DNA from: Scortum barcoo
Taxonomy: Eukaryota > Chordata > Actinopteri > Centrarchiformes > Terapontidae
DNA length: 64,000 bases
Direction of reading: 5' to 3'
NCBI GenBank assembly: GCA_023238725.1
Contig: CM041546.1
Span: 20,835,585-20,899,584, forward strand
This document shows positions 57,201 through 64,000 of this stretch, piece by piece. The notes beneath the pieces are model-generated. The model ran no database searches, was not told the DNA's origin, and saw only the letters and a program-made list of their open reading frames with translations. Both the position numbers and the translations under genes were made by a program. Position 1 is the first letter of the stretch, and the number at the start of each line of letters is the position of its first letter.

Positions 57201-60200
57201 TGCTGGCTGAGCCGCTATTAGCTCTGACCTCACACTTCCCACTTCCCAGCAGGCAGGAGGTAGCAGTCAAATGCCTGTGTGGTTGTTAAATGCTGTGGTA
57301 CTCTGAGGTAAGTTCTGTTTCATTTAAAGGATCCGTTCACCCAAACCACACAAAAAAAAAAATGTCCAGACACCACAAGTGGTATTTCAATACAACTGAG
57401 GCAAGTGGAATTTTGTTTTTTTGAATTTTTGCTGACCAATGATATTTAAAACATCGTAATATGTTTTTCTACTAACCCCAGTTACTGTGGACCATCCACT
57501 GACCTCACTGTCAACACTTTAAACTGGTACTATTTTCAAATGAAGAAATAGTCCTCAGAACTATGTGCATGGCAAAATATAAGGATAAGGATATGGATAA
57601 GCGAGAAAATGTGTTTTTTTTGCGTGATTTCGAAGAACTTTAAGCCGTTCAGGATTGCTCTATCCAACACTTTACGCTGCACTTGTGTGCTTCACTTGGC
57701 TAAAACTTCCCTCCGAGTTCACTGAGGCCACACCGCCTCTACAGGGAGATCATTAGCGACCGTGCCAGTCCTTTAGTGGATACATTTTCACTTTGAGCAT
57801 TTTATGAAACAAAATATATCACATTAGTTCAGCTGTTCACAGATGGCGCTGGTTTACAGTGGGTAAAACATGCACAGCGCTAATGAAATCCCTCTGCAAC
57901 AGAAGTAGCAAAATAAAATCTCTCCCGACTCTGGATTCTCTGAATTGTTTGGGATACAAGTCCAGCATTTTAACCATTTTCCCTGTCACCATCGATTCTC
58001 CTGCGCTTCTACGTACATCTGAGAAAAACAATGACTGTGCATAATTATGTTTTGAGCATTTGATGAGCAAGTCCCACAGCTATCATTGTTAGTGTCAACA
58101 GCCCTTTAGCTTCACACGCGATATCAGTTATAGCTGGACACCACCAAGACATTTTATCTCTTAGAAATAATAATAATCTAAATTATGATGATGGTGATTC
58201 CACTGGTTTCACCTTCCCTTGCCATCCCTTTTTCATTGTGTTCTTTGACGTGTAAGGATGCATGACTGGCTTTCCTCCCCACTGTCTCTAAGAAAACATC
58301 CAGGACACTTAAGCCAATTACATGCTCCCTGACTTTGAAACAGAGATACAGCCCATGGAGGAAGTGTAATAAATCAAGTTAAATACTCAGAATTCACCGT
58401 CTCTGGCCACTAACCACTTTGATTCAAAAGGGAAGTGAATCACAGCAACATCGTGCATTAGCCTTGATATGAATATCAGTCGCCCACTGTGATCAAATGT
58501 GACTCTTGATTTTTCAGGACCAGCAAGCCTCCTCACAATAATTTTTAGACTTTAGATCCTCCTGTCGGTGTTTAGGCATTGGGGTCAGTTTGGGAGAAGT
58601 CATAAACAAAGAGAGCGGCAAAGAGCAGCATCTGCTACCAGTTTTCATCCATAATGCCAACCATATCCAGGTGTTTGCATGAGTCACTGTTCTAATGTAA
58701 AACAGTCAAAAAAAAAAAAAAGTCTGATGGGTAAGAACCAGGCTTTGGAATATGTCTATTCCAACACTATTTAGTTTATTAACCCTTTACCCCTATGTTG
58801 GGTCTTTAGGGATCTGAGGCTAGATTACACCCATTCTAATTTTGTTTTGTAATTAATTAATTTTTTCTGAATGTTTATTTATTTATTTATTTTAAGCACA
58901 ATGCACATAATAAGCATTTCTGTAAATGTGAGATTGGTCGGCTGGCTATTTTTCACTGCACTCCAACAGTTGGATTACATTTATTAACTCCCTGGTCTCC
59001 TTTAAACTACTAGGAATTAGTTTGAGTGCCATTTATGGATGAGATCATTTAAAAACAGAACTGGAGAATGAGAATAACAAAGCTAGTACCAATGATATTA
59101 ATTCCTAATGGGATGATGGTCAAGATGCCTTCCAAGGATGAAAGTCCAAATATGAAATATAAACATATAAAAAGGAATATGAGGCATTTGTTGAAATGTA
59201 TATATCAATAAAAAAAATTGTCATAAATTACAAAAATAATTTTTGTGTGATTGTTATTGCCAGTAATACTTTTACAAGCAAAATGACTGATAAATGGCAT
59301 AATCTGGGTCCTATAAGTGCTAAGTTGCTAAAACCCAAGGAATGAAGCAACTGCCATTCATTTGAGAGTTAAGTTTGTATTTTTACTAATGTGTCAGAGT
59401 ACATAGTGGGTGTAAAAATGCATTTAAATGTACTGAATTGATAGATGCCCACTGCATCCACCATGTTCCTGTGATGAGTGATGAGGGATGTTGTGGGAAT
59501 ATGTTTATGAGCGCAGGCTCCAAAGGCAGTCTAGTGGTGAGACAGTGATGCACAATTTAAGACAGATGCCATTGTGTTGGCGGTTTTCGGAAACGTCACT
59601 AATGCTGCTGACTGCACACCATCAGTGCACTTAGAGGATCGGAGGAATTTCAGAGAAATGGGAAATTGAATGTATTTGAGCAAAAATGCTTTCTTGCCGC
59701 ACCTTTAAATGCATTTTTAAGATTTCATGCATAATGATGTTGTTTAAAAAACCACTTTGGTCACATTTAAAATGCAGTAACTTCCCAACATTGTTTAGTG
59801 GGACTTAACAAATAAAGCATTTGTTCTGTTCTAATTTTTTAAAACTAGACTTGGTTATAACAAGTCTCACCAAGCCCCACTGTGGATAAGCCACTAATGA
59901 TCATAGTTAATGATGCAGCTAGGGCTGGGGGGTCAGATAATTCCTGGATGCCAGTAATTTGCTGCTAAGCAGTTGGACAGGGAAATGAATTGTTAAAAGG
60001 CAGAAACAGGAGCGTGAGGTTTCGGAAGAGGGGCACACAGTCTGTGTTTACATCATGATCAAGTCTGACTGACGGATTAGTTACTTCCTGGAGAGATCAG
60101 GGGAATGGGTGGGTGGTCACAGACGGACACAGAGAGGACTTTGTGTGTGTATCTGTATTTTTGAGTGTGACTGACAGAGAGAGTGAAGGTCTGTGTACCT

Positions 60201-62860
60201 TGATATAATTTCAAAATGATGCCATGAATTAGATCCAAACTGAAGTCTTGCTAAAAAATTCAATAATAGTCTACTGTGAGCAAATCCTTCAACTCAGCTG
60301 GAGTGAAAGCCTGTAGGGTTTTTTTTGTCTTTGGTGGTGGTGGATGTCAGAGATGCCTCCCAGTACAATGGAGATGCAAATTTCAACACTGCAGATAGTC
60401 TGATGTAGACTGTTTCTCCTGGTATTGGATCTGCATGAATTTTGACTGAATATGAATTTTAAATGCTTTTGAAAAATGCTTTGACCATCACAAATGAAAT
60501 ATTACATTTCTCTACAAACCTACAGAACCCGAAAAAAAAAGGCTTTGTTGTACTTGAAGGGAACAAAGATCAAGGGTCAAGACTGATATGAATGATTTGA
60601 CTGTGAAGTTGGAATCTGTTTCTCACAGTTGGAAATGGAGAAAGGAACTGAATCTCATTTGCCGTTGTATCCTGACTCATCCATCTATACACTGGGGATC
60701 ATTAATAATCATAATGAATCCACAGGGTGGTTGACTTCCATGTCAACTTGAACTGTCATCACTGTCAAGATTGTCATAAACTAGGATAGTGTTGTCATCA
60801 TTGTCTCTGCTGGGCTACTGTTAATCCATAATTGTCCTCAACAAAGCAAAGCCTTTGTTGTCTAGTCGAACGAACTGCAGCCAGGCAATTATTCCACTGT
60901 CAAGTCGCTGGTCTGGTGCAATAGCGTCTGTCAACCCTCAGCCAAAGTGCTGGATCACTCTTATCTTACCATTACCACTCATATGATAGGAAAATAAACC
61001 ACATGCTCAGTGTTATTTTATTGATAAATTACTAAACTTATTTATTAGAAAATAAATCAGTTACTGGACATTGCTTTGTTTGGAGTGTGACTGTGCAGTG
61101 CTGGCGTGTGAACACCTTAAAGCTCTCACAACTTTAAAAACTGGCTTGTCATGGAGAAAAAACACACCTAATTTTTGCTCTCCATTTAAGATTATTTGAT
61201 GATGTGAGACACCCGCTTTAAAGCTCTGTCTCTTGCTAACCAAGATAATGGTTACCATAAATAGTAAGCAAATTAACCGGACATGCTGACAGTAGCAGTT
61301 TATGTTAACGCAGACAAACACGCTGTTAAAACCATTTCTCACACCTTTGCAATTAAAAAGGGTGGAGTAATATTTATTTCTGTTTTTTTAGCATTTCAAA
61401 AACCAAGCACACATCTAGGCATGTGGGCAAGTCCAAACCTCGACAGGCCTGCAGTGCCTTCTTGCAACTGGTAAGTTATGACAATCACTGTTCGGGGGGT
61501 AGTTTAGTGATCCCTCAACGCCATGTCTTACTTTCACAGAAATAAATTGACTGTGGCACTAAAAAAGGCACTAATCTCTGCCATTTGGTTTGCTTGTTTT
61601 CCCGTGAGAGTTTGGGTATTTCCTATCTGTTTTGTGTTTATTTGTGCATGTGTGTGTGGTGTACCTCTGTGTATCTCTGTGTGTGTGTGTCTGTGTGTGT
61701 GTCTGTGTGTGGTCTGCTCTCCTGTTCCCAAAGTAACACTTCCAGGCTACAGAGGTCATCAGTAGTCAGACAACAGACAATCAGCCATTGTAAGGTGATT
61801 AATTCTATTGATTGATCTATTTACTGGTAAATAAATTAATAAAATGAATGGGAAATAAACTAAACAGGTGAATGAATAAACAAGTTAATTATATGCCAAA
61901 TGTAGAATACCAGAGTATATCATGCATAACATGATTTACTATTCAGAAATTAGCACAGTAGGAATAGAATTAAAGGTGATACAATGAAATATTTTGCATA
62001 ATGTGCTTAACAAACAGAGGCAGAGTAGCATTAATAATGTAGAATTTATGAAAATAATGGCCTGATATATTAATATGAACCCTTGTATAAGGCTTCTGCC
62101 ATCTTATTCCCCCCTTTGCACAGGTGGGAAATAAACAAATGTGCCATTGTGTCAACCTAACATTATATTCATACAATAACAATAACAGCATTGTAACAAA
62201 ATTTACACACGACTGTGGCTCTATGAACTTGCAGCAAAGACAAACAACAGAGATAATGTCAGAGGGAATTATTTTAATACAGAGGTAAATGGGTGCATTT
62301 GCAACATATAAACAACCTACTTGGCAGATGGCATGAAAACTCTCTCTTTTTCTGCCGTGCGCGCCGTGCGGACCATTAAACAGGCCTGGATGGAGGCCTA
62401 GTCCACCGTACGCAGCCAGGGCAGAGATGATGGGAGGGGTAATGTGAGTGATTACAGACAAAGTGTTGGGACAGTGTGGTAACATTTGGCCTCTTAACAG
62501 CATTCGAGGTTATAGCTCAATTTCTTTTTCATGACCACAGTATTGTGATGCAGGAACAAAATATAACCAGGCTAGTCCTTCTTATTTCTTCTGCTTTACA
62601 GGTCAGATCTTTAGATGTGCCTTTTCCCTCCCTCCCTTGCCTCCCTCCGTCTTTGCGTTCCGAGCTTGTGACTTACAGCTCATAATTCGCCGTACATTAC
62701 GCACGGCTACCGTCTAACTGCGCTGCAATCAGAGAGGGCTGTACTTTAAAGGATTGCTGTTTTTCTTTATGGCTGACTCATGAGCGTACATGCTGAGTTT
62801 ACACCAAAACGTGGCTCTGTTACAAAGCATTATAGAAATCCTCTAGCTCTTGGAGTTTTT
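48300..62860. other. Long intergenic stretch without recognisable genes
   Basis: Only simple repeats are clear: A-runs near 52080 and 58705, (GT)n near 52945, (CA)n at about 53573-53611, (TG)n at about 61678-61712, and GCTA-type runs near 55740-55790. Open frames are short and lack family features. Unique, less AT-rich blocks at about 49790-50030, 55040-55160 and 62330-62720 might be conserved non-coding elements. Confidence 0.5.
53573..53611. repeat. (CA)n microsatellite
   Basis: About 19 CA units with one GA interruption. Confidence 0.95.
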
Positions 62861-62869
62861 TAACCTACA

Positions 62870-63245
62870 CCCAAAGAGACAGTTCACTTTCCCTTGTCGA
62901 TAATAGGACTGGATAAGCATTTCTGGAAATATGCTTTATTTCCAAGACATAGCAGAGAAGATTGTTACTAATCTCTCATCTGTACACTAAATATGATGCT
63001 AAGAGATATTAGCTTAGCTTGTCTTTGTTTAGTTTAGCATAAAGACTGCAAAACCCCTACAAAGACCTCTAAAGCTCATAATAATGTTGTATGTTGTTTG
63101 ATTCATTATATAAAATAATATAATAATATAAAAACAAAATATAGAAATGAGTTATGAGTTAGTTTTCCCTTACTGTGGCGCCTCTCTTTAAGCTAAGCTA
63201 AGATAAGCTAAGCTAACCACCTGCTGGCTCTAGCACAAAGAGACA
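62870..63245 (+). repeat. Teleost interspersed repeat copy
   Basis: It runs from AGACAGTTCACTTT through ATTAGCTTAGCTTG and AGCATAAAGACTG to CTAAAGCTCATAATAAT, then an AT-rich stretch and AAGCTAAGCTAAG. I recognise the pattern from other teleost sequences but cannot name the family. The fragment at 26740 matches its beginning. Confidence 0.5.
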
Positions 63246-64000
63246 ATAGTGGTATTGATTTTCTCATCTCAGTCTTGGCGAGACACTGCGTGCTGACAGA
63301 CGAAGAAAACATTCTTCTCAGAATGTCAAACTGTTTCTGTGAGGCCGAAGAAATTATTTCCTCTGTCGTTTATACAGATGGGGGACAAATTAATGGAAAG
63401 AATCTGAATCAAAGAGCGGAGCAACACATCAGATACAGAGGCCTCTGTGCACCAGGGCTCACTGAACCGTTATGAATATGAAAATGACGTGACTAAAATG
63501 CTACAGCCTTTACGGTCAATGCTCTCCACCACCGTCACCATAACACCAAATGATATCACATAAACTTGTTCCTTCAATTTTATGCAGTGATGTCTCTGAT
63601 GCTATATGTCATTTTGTTAGATCTGACTATGTTTGTAATGTTCTCAGGTCTTTCTGGCAAAACAGATCTTGATTTAAATGAGATTACTTGATTTAATAAA
63701 GGTGGTACATAAATGAGGGAATATCTTGAGTAGGAATGGTTCATCCCTCCACAGTCTTAGCAAGGAGCACTGAGGCTGTACATCTGTGTCTCCCGTTTAG
63801 CTTGTTTGAGTCAAATTTCAAATTGATCTTCGTGTCATCAAATCCTTGTTCGCGCGTGTCTGAGTTGTTATGGCAGTGAAAAGGCACTGGCGCTCTGCTT
63901 TGTATTACTCTTACGGTCTCCATTAGCCAAACATTTCCTCAACACATGGATTCGAGACAAAAAGCACCTCTCTTGGTCATTTTATTGCAGCCACAATCTG
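63246..64000. other. Right-edge unique sequence, nothing recognised
   Basis: No coding, RNA or repeat feature supported on either strand. Confidence 0.4.

Noticed and set aside
61970..62503. Minus-strand 177-codon open frame
   Set aside because: It has no recognisable domain and no splice or promoter support, and it runs into AT-rich sequence. Chance is the simpler reading.
1..64000. CRISPR arrays, tRNA or rRNA genes, integrated viral genes
   Set aside because: No regular repeat-spacer pattern, no complete cloverleaf and no viral structural or polymerase genes were seen. The reverse transcriptases belong to non-LTR elements.

Overview
The window reads as ray-finned fish (probably teleost) genomic DNA. 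Genes are split by GT-AG introns, the background is AT-rich with many CA/GT, poly-A and purine microsatellites, and there are Tc1-type and LINE remnants of kinds common in teleosts. No bacterial, organellar, tRNA, rRNA or CRISPR features were seen. Three protein-coding genes can be recognised, all in the left 37 kb. They are tbc1d31 (minus strand, first coding exon only, running off the left edge), derl1 (plus strand, complete, 8 coding exons, 248 aa) and zhx2 (minus strand, complete coding region, 11 coding exons, 898 aa). The order and orientation (tbc1d31 and derl1 head-to-head, derl1 and zhx2 tail-to-tail) match the human 8q24.13 neighbourhood TBC1D31-DERL1-ZHX2, so this is a conserved block.

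Layout. 1-1.3 kb: LINE tail remnant, then tbc1d31 exon 1 and its promoter. 1.3-2.7 kb: shared intergenic promoter region. 2.75-7.9 kb: derl1. 7.9-12.9 kb: tail-to-tail interval with repeats and presumably both 3' UTRs. 12.9-20.9 kb: zhx2 coding exons. 20.9-36.9 kb: inferred 5' intron of zhx2, holding a dead Tc1-like transposon (26.9-28.5 kb) and some regulatory-looking motifs. 36.1-37.4 kb: GC-rich, CpG-rich island with a consensus minus-strand donor, the best candidate for the zhx2 promoter and non-coding first exon. 37.4-64 kb: no recognisable gene. It holds a nested retrotransposon graveyard (43.5-48.3 kb), simple repeats and long unique sequence that may include conserved non-coding elements; in mammals the flank upstream of ZHX2 is gene-poor.

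The genes do not form one pathway. Derlin-1 acts in ER-associated degradation, TBC1D31 is a centrosome/centriolar-satellite WD40-TBC protein, and ZHX2 is a nuclear zinc-finger/homeobox repressor. Exon models rest on reading-frame continuity across GT-AG junctions plus recognisable family sequence, with no alignment run. The most notable points are the division of the zhx2 coding region into 11 exons, whereas human ZHX genes carry it in one; a perfect XBP1/ATF6-type UPR element just upstream of the derl1 TATA box; several uORFs in the tbc1d31 leader; and splice arrangements in zhx2 that predict alternative N- and C-termini. I saw no new biological system.
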